This document shows positions 17,819 to 24,608 of a stretch of 64,000 nt of DNA, piece by piece. Both the position numbers and the translations under genes were made by a program. The notes beneath the pieces are model-generated. The model saw only the letters and a list, made by a program, of their open reading frames with translations. It made no database searches and was not told the DNA's origin. Numbering within the stretch: the first letter of the stretch is position 1; each line of letters begins with the position of its first letter. The stretch is from positions 1 to 64,000 of the forward strand of contig JADJHZ010000014.1 in the NCBI GenBank assembly GCA_016707205.1. The letters are read 5' to 3'. This stretch comes from Haliscomenobacter sp. Lineage in GTDB: Bacteria; Bacteroidota; Bacteroidia; Chitinophagales; Saprospiraceae.

Positions 17819-18322
17819 ATGAAAACACTACCTCTATTCAAAATGCTATTTCTGACAGCCGGTTTCCTTTTCCTTAGCCTGGCGGGCGTCTATAGCCAAA
17901 ATGTAGGCAAAGGCGTTATTCTGGCAGGAGGGAACGCCGGATTTAACGTGGTCCGGGCAGACGGCAACTCCGAGGTGCTATTTCAGCTCAATCCTACCGC
18001 AGGGATTTTTATTATCAATGGCCTCGCCCTCGGCGCCAACATGAATCTAATCCTGGCCGACAACCTCACGCAGTTTGGATTTGGCCCCTTCGTCCGATAT
18101 TACGTGGCGCCCAATATTTTTGCCCAGAGCGGGTTTGGATTCAGCTCCCTGAAAATAGGCGACTTTGACGCCAACACCTCCCTGTACGGCAATATCGGCC
18201 TGGGCTATTCCATTTTTCTCAACAACCACGTTGCCCTCGAACCCATCCTCAATTTCCAGTTCGGCGAAGCTCAGGATGTTTTTGGAGTCAATATCGGATT
18301 CCAGGTGTTTTTGGGCAAATGA
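17819..18322 (+). CDS. Small outer-membrane beta-barrel protein
   Basis: 167 residues starting at ATG 17819; the frame is open 126 bp further upstream, but the promoter lies in that stretch. A signal peptide (about 1-27, ending AGVYSQ) precedes alternating amphipathic strands typical of an eight-stranded OmpA/OmpX-like barrel (for example GPFVRYYVAPNIFAQSGFGF and YGNIGLGYSIFLNNHVAL), ending in hydrophobic residues (GFQVFLGK). The function is unknown; such proteins are structural or adhesion-related. Divergent from the arabinose operon. Confidence 0.75.
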   Translation: MKTLPLFKMLFLTAGFLFLSLAGVYSQNVGKGVILAGGNAGFNVVRADGNSEVLFQLNPTAGIFIINGLALGANMNLILADNLTQFGFGPFVRYYVAPNIFAQSGFGFSSLKIGDFDANTSLYGNIGLGYSIFLNNHVALEPILNFQFGEAQDVFGVNIGFQVFLGK

Positions 18323-18330
18323 GAAAGGGT

Positions 18331-18390
18331 AGGGCGTTTAGGCGTTTAGACGTTGGGGCGTTTAGGTGTTTAGGCGTTTAGGCGTTTTGA
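18331..18390. repeat. Minisatellite GCGTTTAGGC, left arm
   Basis: Tandem words of the form GCGTTTAGGCGTTTAG fill 18331-18390, just after the porin-like gene. The same words occur in reverse complement at 20041-20070 on the other side of the IS3 element, and again as an inverted pair at 24.27-24.58 kb. Confidence 0.8.
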
Positions 18391-18628
18391 CCCCTCATGA
18401 AATAGCTTGACAGGTTCCCTACCTAAAACCCCAAAGATGTGGATAACTTTTCGTGTTATCAAAATAGTAGGACCTAACTTCGTTATCCAGGATGAAGCGG
18501 AGATGGGCGCTGCTGGGGAGCAACCCATCAAGGAATAGTCCTGGCCGGCTAAAAAGTCTAGCCTTTGGGGGCTCCTAAAACTTTTTTTAGGGGTCCCCTT
18601 CTTTTCAACTTTTGGTCGGGACATGCCT

Positions 18629-19558
18629 CTAAAAACCCATGTTGCTTTTAGCGGTCTGTCTAAAATCATGTAACGTCTTTACGGGCCGCTTGTCTGGCTC
18701 CAGATCTGCAATGTATTGTTCATACTCTACTGGAGTTCGCCAACCCAGCCCCTGCTGTTTTCGCTGGTAGTTGTAAAAGTAATCCATTTCAAGTAACTGC
18801 TGCTGAAATGCTTGTAACTCCTGCATCTGCCTGCAGGGAATCAAATGGTGCTTGATCAGTCCGTTTCTTTGTTCGGCAAACCCGTTTTGCAAGCAATTTT
18901 GCGCCACGCTGATTTGTATGTCCTGCGCGTTCAACTGCCTGAGGTATCGTTCGGAAAAGTATTGACTTCCTCCATCGGTATGGTGGATACAGTGCTTAAG
19001 CTGGCCCTTGCCTCTGTGCCGGATCCAGTGGTCAAGCGCTTGTTTGGCATCTTCTGCCCGCATCCGGTCACTGCCCCATAGGCCTACCAGCCGGGCGCTG
19101 TAAACGTCTGTCAGACAAAATAAATAAAATAGTAGCCGGCCAATGTACACATATGTTAAATCCCCGACTACTACCTGATTGATCCCATTGATCGTCAAGC
19201 CATTGAGCAAATTGTCGTAATTCCAGCTCTGGCATACCGACTTGGTAGTCACTACCCGGACACGCAAGGGTAACAAGGTCAACCCATACTGCGACATCAA
19301 CTGCTCAAACTTCGTCACCCCCAAGCCAAATTGACCTCTTATATCCAGGTTGTAATACAAGGATCGGGAGCCTGAACGCCGTTCCTTATGCTTACGGTAG
19401 TCCAGCACTTGGCTTTCCACCGACTTCATCAGGGTCACTTCAGCTTGCCAGCTCTTCAGCCTTTGGGTATACCCCTGCCGGGTAATGCCCAGGTAACAAT
19501 ACAAATCTTCCATGACCAAGCCCAGCCCCTGACGTTGAACCCACAGCCGCCTCACCAC
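18629..19558 (-). CDS. IS3-family transposase OrfB (integrase core)
   Basis: 309 residues with an N-terminal HTH_21-like region and an rve catalytic core. The DDE triad can be placed: D in VVGDLTYVYIGRLL, D in HHTDGGSQYFS, and E in GFAEQRNGLIKHH. The frame opens with GTG (19558) and overlaps orfA by 7 bp in the -1 frame. IS3 elements normally make the active OrfAB fusion by -1 frameshifting; a run of nine A residues on the coding strand (19577-19569) is a suitable slippery site. All catalytic residues are intact, so the element may be active. Confidence 0.92.
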   Translation of the reverse strand: MVRRLWVQRQGLGLVMEDLYCYLGITRQGYTQRLKSWQAEVTLMKSVESQVLDYRKHKERRSGSRSLYYNLDIRGQFGLGVTKFEQLMSQYGLTLLPLRVRVVTTKSVCQSWNYDNLLNGLTINGINQVVVGDLTYVYIGRLLFYLFCLTDVYSARLVGLWGSDRMRAEDAKQALDHWIRHRGKGQLKHCIHHTDGGSQYFSERYLRQLNAQDIQISVAQNCLQNGFAEQRNGLIKHHLIPCRQMQELQAFQQQLLEMDYFYNYQRKQQGLGWRTPVEYEQYIADLEPDKRPVKTLHDFRQTAKSNMGF

Positions 19559-19908
19559 CTGCGTTTGATTTTTTTTTCAAAATCTTCACCCAACCGCTCC
19601 TGGGCCAGCGCCAGACATTCCCGTAGGTACAATAATTCCAACTGTTGTTCGCCAATCACCTCCTTATAGTGAGTAGCCTGCTTTTCCAACTCCTTGATCC
19701 GGTTGACTTCCGCTTGCGTTTGAATGATCACCTGACCCGGCAACTCCTTAGTACCATATCTAGCGATCCACTTCTTGACCGATTCCGGCTTGACCTCAAA
19801 AAGCCGGCTCACTTCGCTAAGTTTACGTTGCCCGCTTTCTATCAGGCTGACCTGCTCCTTGCGGAACGATTCGCTAAAACGCCGTCGACGCCTTTCTTCT
19901 ACCGTCAT
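19552..19908 (-). CDS. IS3-family transposase OrfA (HTH protein)
   Basis: 118 residues. The N-terminal half is a helix-turn-helix of the transposase_8 type (FSESFRKEQVSLIESG, LSEVSRLFEVKPESVKKWIARYG). The C-terminal half is a leucine-zipper-like helix (RIKELEKQATHYKEVIGEQQ) used for OrfA/OrfAB multimerisation. It ends in KKIKRRW immediately after the A9 slippery stretch. It binds the terminal inverted repeats. Adjacent to and overlapping orfB. Confidence 0.92.
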   Translation of the reverse strand: MTVEERRRRRFSESFRKEQVSLIESGQRKLSEVSRLFEVKPESVKKWIARYGTKELPGQVIIQTQAEVNRIKELEKQATHYKEVIGEQQLELLYLRECLALAQERLGEDFEKKIKRRW

Positions 19909-20040
19909 TTTTTCGCACTTTTGGGAAAGTTATCAACATTTTTGTTGTCAACGTATTCCATGAGAGTGCATTGAGGCGAAATTGCCCAGTAAGATGGATA
20001 AATTTGATTTAATAAATTGAATATTTAAAAATTGGAGACA

Positions 20041-20070
20041 GACGCCTAAACGCCCCAACGCCTAAACACC
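20041..20070. repeat. Minisatellite GCCTAAACGC, right arm
   Basis: ACGCCTAAACGCCCC-type words, the reverse complement of the array at 18331-18390. A short CTCCCTAATC word array (20079-20100) follows, like that at 46.88 kb. Confidence 0.7.
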
Positions 20071-20114
20071 TTACTCTCTGCTCCCTAATCTCTACTCCCT
20101 AAAAATTTAAGTAT

Positions 20115-21026
20115 ATGCAAACCATCCTCGGCGCCGGCGGCGTCATCGCCAACAATCTGGTAAAACATTTGCCGGAGTATACCCAACAGATCCGGCTCGT
20201 AAGCCGCAATCCCAAACCGGTATTGGGAACGGAAGAACTGGTTCCGGCAGATCTTCTGAACCGCGATCAGGTAAGCCGGGCCGTTGCGGGCTCGGAAGTG
20301 GTGTACCTGACGGCGGGGCTGACGTATACCATCAAGGTCTGGCAAACCCAATGGCCTGTCCTGATGCGCAACGTGCTGGATGCCTGTCAGGAACACGGCG
20401 CCAAACTGGCGTTCTTCGACAACGTCTATGCCTATGGCCGGGTAAACGGCTGGATGACGGAAGACACCCCCTACAACCCATGCAGCAAAAAAGGGGAGGT
20501 GCGGGCTAAAATCGCCACCATGCTGATGGAGGAGGCCCATCGTGGAAAACTTCAGGCCCTGATCGTCCGTGGCGCCGATTTTTACGGGCCGAACACCCCC
20601 CTAAGCTTTTTAACGGCTACAGTTTTTGACAACCTGAGGAAAGGGAAAGCGGCTCAGATCATGGTGAATGCCGAAACCTTGCATTCGTTTACCTATACTC
20701 CGGATGCGGGTCAAGCGATGGCTATCCTCGGCAATACCCCGAGCGCATTCAATCAGATCTGGCATGCTCCTACCGCTCCAAACCCCCTCAATACCCGGCA
20801 AATCGTCGAAACCGCTGCGGGAATATTGGGCGTTTCCCCCAAGTATACCGTCTTGTCCCGTCCCATGCTGCGGATGGTCGGCTGGTTTGTGCCTGTCATC
20901 CGCGAGAGCATTGAGATGTTGTACCAAAACGACCAGGACTACCTGTTCGATAGCAGCAAATTCAACCAGGCGTTTGGGTTTGAGCCGATGGCGTATGAGA
21001 AAGGGATAGCTGCTGCGTTGAAGTAG
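20115..21026 (+). CDS. NAD-dependent epimerase/dehydratase family protein
   Basis: 303 residues. The N-terminal nucleotide-binding motif is shortened to TILGAGGVIANNL (residues 3-15), with DLLNRDQV and VVYLTAGLTY following as in extended short-chain dehydrogenases. The catalytic Tyr-x-x-x-Lys of the classical family is not obvious: the FFDNVYAYG segment is present, but the K after it is displaced. It may therefore be an atypical member binding NAD(P) for another reaction. No operon partners. It begins 44 bp after the minisatellite and ends next to a dispersed hairpin element. Substrate unknown. Confidence 0.75.
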   Translation: MQTILGAGGVIANNLVKHLPEYTQQIRLVSRNPKPVLGTEELVPADLLNRDQVSRAVAGSEVVYLTAGLTYTIKVWQTQWPVLMRNVLDACQEHGAKLAFFDNVYAYGRVNGWMTEDTPYNPCSKKGEVRAKIATMLMEEAHRGKLQALIVRGADFYGPNTPLSFLTATVFDNLRKGKAAQIMVNAETLHSFTYTPDAGQAMAILGNTPSAFNQIWHAPTAPNPLNTRQIVETAAGILGVSPKYTVLSRPMLRMVGWFVPVIRESIEMLYQNDQDYLFDSSKFNQAFGFEPMAYEKGIAAALK

Positions 21027-21046
21027 GGGAGGCCTTGAATAAGGGT

Positions 21047-21160
21047 TGACTGCGGTCGGGGGACCGCAAAATAGTTCCGCTGGGAATCTGAGGATTCCCG
21101 CGAACAGTGAATCTGAGGATTCCCGTGAACAGGGGATTCCCGCGAACAGGTTCTGGATTT
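21047..21160. repeat. Dispersed two-hairpin element, copy B
   Basis: Stem 1 GCGGTC/GACCGC (21052-21057, 21062-21067), linker AAAATAGTTCCGCT, stem 2 GGGAATC/GATTCCC (21082-21088, 21093-21099) with loop TGAG, then CGCGAACA. The stem 2 unit is repeated imperfectly twice more (to about 21149), each ending in a GAACA word. It lies between two plus-strand genes. Confidence 0.8.
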
Positions 21161-21223
21161 ATTCCTGCGCCTTAATCCAAAATGACGTAATTTTGTACGG
21201 GAAACGCATTATAAAAAAATACT

Positions 21224-22045
21224 ATGAGAACTAAGTGCCTGTATCTGACCCTGGTTCCATTCCTCGTGTTGGCGGCAACCGCTTGCGTCGAACCGAAGGA
21301 AAAAGAAGTGAAGACCAACAAAGAGGTGGAATCGTTTCTGGGAACCCAGCCGGACGTCACCATGTGGAACTCGGCTTCGACCTATGTTACCCTGACTTCC
21401 CAGGTGGAAGTCGACGCATTTTCCTGCGAAACCGGCGTCCTGGATGCCAATCTCGTGATCGGAACGGTGTCCGGTAGCGATATTCGCGATCTGTCCAAAT
21501 TAGCTTGCCTGACCCGCATCGACGGACTGTTGCAGATCAGCGGGACCCGCATCGCCGATCTCCGCGGCCTGCACCGCCTTCGGGTAGTGAAAGCGGGTAT
21601 TCAGATCGATCAGAATCCTTCTTTACAAAGCCTGAACGGCCTGAGCGCCCTGGATTCCCTGGGAGGCTATTTTTATCTTTCCAATAACGATCAACTCTCC
21701 AGCCTCGCCGGCCTTGGCCCCCTTACCCATATCGATGCGCTGGCCATCTTTGACAACGACCAACTCCAGAACCTGGAGGGCCTTGAACGTATTCGCACCA
21801 TCGGGCATGCCCAGGAATGGTTTGTCAACCTGCACGTGGCAGCCAACAAGTCGCTCCGCTCGCTCCAGGGCCTCGGCGAATTGAAGCAAATTCGCGGCGG
21901 CATGTGGATTACCGATAACCCCGCCCTCGAATCCCTGGACGGAATCGCCGGCCTGGATGAAGTTTCCGGCTCCGTTATGCTTCGGAAAAACGGAAGCGTC
22001 GAAGACCGGGAAAGCAAATCCTGGCTTAAGAAGGAGATAAAATAG
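21224..22045 (+). CDS. Leucine-rich-repeat lipoprotein (receptor L-domain-like)
   Basis: 273 residues. The lipoprotein signal has its lipobox at LAATAC (Cys21). From about residue 85 to 255 there are repeating units of 22-25 residues with the pattern L..L.GL..L..I.G.L.I..N..L.SL.GL, as in receptor L-domains of bacterial surface proteins; for example LQSLNGLSALDSLGGYFYL and LESLDGIAGLDEVSG. Likely a surface-exposed binding protein; ligand unknown. A TAATTTTG promoter element (21188-21195) lies 29 bp upstream. It is flanked on both sides by dispersed hairpin elements. Confidence 0.8.
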   Translation: MRTKCLYLTLVPFLVLAATACVEPKEKEVKTNKEVESFLGTQPDVTMWNSASTYVTLTSQVEVDAFSCETGVLDANLVIGTVSGSDIRDLSKLACLTRIDGLLQISGTRIADLRGLHRLRVVKAGIQIDQNPSLQSLNGLSALDSLGGYFYLSNNDQLSSLAGLGPLTHIDALAIFDNDQLQNLEGLERIRTIGHAQEWFVNLHVAANKSLRSLQGLGELKQIRGGMWITDNPALESLDGIAGLDEVSGSVMLRKNGSVEDRESKSWLKKEIK

Positions 22046-22051
22046 AACTGG

Positions 22052-22130
22052 TTGGCTGCGGTCAGGGGACCGCAGAATAGTCCCGCTGGGAATCTGAGGA
22101 TTCCCGCGAACAAATCCCGCTTTTTGCGGG
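22052..22130. repeat. Dispersed two-hairpin element, copy C
   Basis: Stem 1 GCGGTC/GACCGC (22058-22063, 22068-22073), linker AGAATAGTCCCGCT, stem 2 GGGAATC/GATTCCC (22088-22094, 22099-22105) with loop TGAG, then CGCGAACA and a further hairpin CCCGC/GCGGG with loop TTTTT. Confidence 0.8.
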
Positions 22131-22161
22131 ACCGCTCAAGTGAGTGTGGGCGCGCTCACAA

Positions 22162-22193
22162 GCACACCCACACCCACACCCACACCCACACCC
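22162..22193. repeat. (ACACCC)n microsatellite
   Basis: Five or so tandem ACACCC hexamers directly beyond the stop codon of the minus-strand small gene. No coding role seen. Confidence 0.9.
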
Positions 22194-22196
22194 TAT

Positions 22197-22394
22197 TTAG
22201 TGTCTACCCCACAATTCCACGGTGGCTTTCTGCCCGGCGTAATTTTTGGTGTCGTACCAGAAGACCACTTTGCGAATGACGCGCCGGTTGCCCGGGAGGT
22301 TGATGAGGCGGGATTCTCCGCCGGCCGGGATGTCGTTGCGGGTTTCGATTTCCTGCACATCGCCATTGCCATAGTGAATGGCAACTTTGTGCAT
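22197..22394 (-). CDS. Small beta-rich secreted protein, C-terminal part (frameshifted)
   Basis: 65 residues opening at ATG 22394. The sequence (HKVAIHYGNGDVQEIE, GGESRLINLPGNRRVIRKVVFWYDT) is the second half of a DUF2541-like domain whose first half is encoded in a different frame just upstream. Removing one G from the GGG at 22412-22414 (coding strand) joins the halves through FRVEKGGINMHKV without a gap. The ATG is preceded by AGGAGG at a good distance, so separate translation is possible, but the domain logic favours one broken gene or a sequence error. Confidence 0.6.
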   Translation of the reverse strand: MHKVAIHYGNGDVQEIETRNDIPAGGESRLINLPGNRRVIRKVVFWYDTKNYAGQKATVELWGRH

Positions 22395-22395
22395 A

Positions 22396-22611
22396 TTAAT
22401 TCCTCCTTTTTCCCACTCGGAATTTCAGCGCCGTAAACCGGCCTTCGTAGCCGGTGACCATGATTTCGTCGCGGTCGAGGCCGTAATTGACTTTGCGCGT
22501 ACCCAGCTTTTCCCAACGGATCGGTTGGGGATTCAGGGAATACGCGAGCGATTGGCTCACAACCAATGCCAAGGTTAGCAGCGCAAGCCGAAAAAACAGG
22601 GCGGTTCTCAT
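22396..22611 (-). CDS. Small secreted protein, N-terminal part with signal peptide (frameshifted)
   Basis: 71 residues: a signal peptide (about 1-23, ending SQSLAYS) and the first strands of a DUF2541-like domain (IRWEKLGTRKVNYGLDRDEIMVTGYEG). The frame then shifts at a GGG run (22412-22414) and ends in the non-homologous tail GKRRN. Together with the downstream frame it makes one protein of about 135 residues. Function unknown; homologues are small periplasmic proteins. Confidence 0.6.
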   Translation of the reverse strand: MRTALFFRLALLTLALVVSQSLAYSLNPQPIRWEKLGTRKVNYGLDRDEIMVTGYEGRFTALKFRVGKRRN

Positions 22612-23001
22612 AAGGAAAGTTTTTGTTTAAGGTGAATGAATTGGTTTTTATGTTGCGATGTTCCGCAATATACGACAGATTGGACAATGGGCCGAAGCAA
22701 GGGTTTAACTGGTTGTTTGTTAAAGAGTTGTTAATTTTTTATTTTGTGGCATTTTCTGAGGATGGAATAAAAAAAGCACCCTTTGCTTGCAGTTTTCCAA
22801 AACAAATCCCATCATTGCATATAAATCCTATTGGTTTAATAGGAAATTTGAAATCCCTTAAGACCCTCCGAAACGCGACACCCGTTTCTGTTGGCATTTC
22901 AGGATGTGCCCGGCCTTCGAAAAGGATCGCTGAGCGTCCGAAGCTGGCTTGTTTTTCGTCGGCAGGAGGAGTCAGAATGCGGATCAAAAGAAAGTAAGAG
23001 T
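22612..23001. other. 390-bp intergenic region before the CysH-like gene
   Basis: No gene supported. It is AT-rich relative to its neighbours and contains the inverted repeat CCTATT-GGTTT-AATAGG (22827-22843). No known riboswitch consensus could be matched by eye. Confidence 0.6.
22827..22843. promoter_or_regulatory. Candidate regulator-binding inverted repeat upstream of cysH
   Basis: CCTATT and AATAGG flank GGTTT, a 6-bp inverted repeat similar in form to sites of Rrf2-type sulfur regulators. The link to sulfur control is inferred only from the gene that follows 158 bp downstream. Confidence 0.3.
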
Positions 23002-23694
23002 ATGGGAAGTGCACAAACTCAAATTGCGCCAAAGCCGGATTCGCTCAACGACCGGTTTTCGCCTCTGTCGCCTTACCACAGGCTGGTACAACTATATCAA
23101 CTTTTTCCTCCGGAAGAGGTCCTGGTTACGTCTTCTTTTGGCACGAGTTCAGCTCTTCTTCTGTACCTGATCAGCCAGGTTCAGCCCTGGCAGACGGTTT
23201 ATTTCATCGATACCACCTTTCTTTTTCCGGAAACCCTGGAATATAAGCGCTACCTGACGGATTTATACCGCCTAAACGTGGTGGACATCCTTCCTTTGCC
23301 CTCAGAGAACGCCCAATCTAAAGAAGAACAATGGTGGATCAATGACCCCGATCGCTGCTGTTTGGCAAATAAGGTTCTGCCTTTGGAGGCGGTGAAACCA
23401 GGCCATCGGGTTTGGATCTCTGGCTTGATGGGCTTTCAGAACGCCAACCGCTCCCACCTTCATATTTTGGAGGAAAGCAGGGGGATTTCCAAATTCCATC
23501 CTTTGATCGACATTACCGCCGAGCGCTTTCGCTTGTTTTCGGATATGTACGACCTGCCTCCACATCCGCTGGAGTTACAGGGATATGGTTCTGTGGGCTG
23601 CGTACAATGCACCCGGAAAGGGGAGGGCCGGGCCGGCCGGTGGGCAGGGATGGAGAAAACGGAGTGCGGGTTGCACCTCCCGTATGCGAAGTAA
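23002..23694 (+). CDS. cysH: Phosphoadenylyl/adenylyl-sulfate reductase (CysH family)
   Basis: 230 residues from ATG 23002; the open frame upstream lacks family sequence. The phosphate-binding loop TSSFGTSSALLL and FIDTTFLFPETLEY are typical. Two cysteine pairs, C119-C120 (DRCCLANK) and C200-x-x-C203 (GCVQC), are the [4Fe-4S] ligands of the APS-reducing type. C222 in ECGLH near the C-terminus is the catalytic nucleophile. It reduces activated sulfate to sulfite in the cytoplasm. No other cys gene is adjacent. The Fe-S ligands favour APS over PAPS as substrate. Confidence 0.9.
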   Translation: MGSAQTQIAPKPDSLNDRFSPLSPYHRLVQLYQLFPPEEVLVTSSFGTSSALLLYLISQVQPWQTVYFIDTTFLFPETLEYKRYLTDLYRLNVVDILPLPSENAQSKEEQWWINDPDRCCLANKVLPLEAVKPGHRVWISGLMGFQNANRSHLHILEESRGISKFHPLIDITAERFRLFSDMYDLPPHPLELQGYGSVGCVQCTRKGEGRAGRWAGMEKTECGLHLPYAK

Positions 23695-23841
23695 TCATAG
23701 ATTCTTATTTGATCTGCCCTACCGACCAGTCCAACTCCTGGACCAGATCCGCGTGCATGCTCCAGCCACTTTTTCCCCGGTATTTCCCCGAATCAAAAAA
23801 CTATCGGGTCCTGAATCCTGTTCCCCTAAAAAATCCGACTG

Positions 23842-24276
23842 ATGAACTGGAACAAGGTCCTTGAAATAATCCGGAACGGAAACCCGGAGCCAAGCCTCCG
23901 GGTGGATAAAACCGACACAGAATGGGCTGCCCTGCTAACGCCGGACCAGTTTCGCATTACGCGCCAGCACGCCACAGAGCGGCCGTATAGCGGCGAATAC
24001 TGCGAAGCCCACGACCCCGGCCTCTATGCCTGTGCATGCTGCGGAACGGAATTATTCGACTCCCGGGAAAAATTCGACAGCGGCACCGGATGGCCTTCTT
24101 TTTCCTTCCCGGTAACCGAAAATGCCATCAAATACCTGTCAGATAAGAGTTATGGCATGCGCCGGGTAGAAGTCCAATGCAACGTTTGCGACGCCCACCT
24201 GGGCCATGTTTTTCCCGACGGCCCCAAACCCACCGGGCTGCGATATTGTATTAATTCGTTATCGTTGAAGCGTTAG
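23842..24276 (+). CDS. msrB: Peptide-methionine (R)-S-oxide reductase
   Basis: 144 residues, a stand-alone MsrB. Zinc ligands are in YACACCGTELF (C64 and C67) and CNVCDAHLGHVF (C113, C116). The catalytic cysteine is C136 in LRYCINS. Core motifs EKFDSGTGWPSF and GHVFPDGP are intact. It repairs the R epimer of methionine sulfoxide in the cytoplasm. Start at ATG 23842, 147 bp after cysH; co-transcription with cysH is possible. The last codons (SLKR) run into the minisatellite that begins at 24269. Confidence 0.95.
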   Translation: MNWNKVLEIIRNGNPEPSLRVDKTDTEWAALLTPDQFRITRQHATERPYSGEYCEAHDPGLYACACCGTELFDSREKFDSGTGWPSFSFPVTENAIKYLSDKSYGMRRVEVQCNVCDAHLGHVFPDGPKPTGLRYCINSLSLKR

Positions 24277-24585
24277 GGCGTTTAGGCGTTAAGGAGTTGG
24301 GGAGTTAAGGCGTTTAGGCCCCTGTTGCCCGTAGACTTCCGTCTACGGCTAGTCCAATCTTCAGATTGCGGCTGTAATGCCAAGTAGCAACATACCGGTG
24401 TGGGGGTCGTCATCTCCCCTCCCCAACGCCTAAACGTCCCAACGCCTAAACGCCTAAACGTCCCAACGCCTAAACGCCTAAACGCCCCAACGCCTAAACG
24501 CCTAAACGTCCCAACGCCTAAACGCCTAAACGTCCCAACGCCTAAACGCCTAAACGTCCCAATGCCTAAACCCCTAAACTTCGCA
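24269..24585. repeat. Inverted minisatellite pair (GCGTTTAGG / CCTAAACGC)
   Basis: 24269-24320 carries GCGTTTAGG words, and 24421-24585 carries many CGCCTAAACG words in the opposite orientation, with variants CGTCCC and CGCCCC. The arms can form a very long stem. The centre holds two hairpins, CCGTAGAC/GTCTACGG (24329-24348) and CAATCT/AGATTG (near 24355-24369), separated by CTAGTC, which resemble the dispersed two-hairpin element. No gene is seen between MsrB and the DUF5686 gene. Confidence 0.8.
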
Positions 24586-24608
24586 ACCTTCACCCGAAAA
24601 ATTTTCCC

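Larger units (their letters stand above)
18434..19942 (-). mobile_element. IS3-family insertion sequence (about 1.5 kb)
   Basis: Two overlapping reading frames (orfA 19908-19552, orfB 19558-18629) lie between imperfect inverted repeats. The left end contains ATGTGGATAACTTT (18437-18450) and the right end AAAGTTATCAACAT (19926-19939), a 14-bp match with one difference that extends weakly outward on both sides. Exact ends and a target duplication could not be fixed. The element sits inside an inverted minisatellite pair (18331-18390 and 20041-20070), which suggests that it inserted there. Between the left end and orfB is a hairpin at 18567-18598 (arms around TCCTAAAA/TTTTAGG) that can stop transcription. 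Confidence 0.85.

Noticed and set aside
22739..23032. 97-codon minus-strand frame in the gap before cysH
   Set aside because: Overlaps the cysH start and regulatory inverted repeat, lacks a signal or domain, and codon use looks non-coding.
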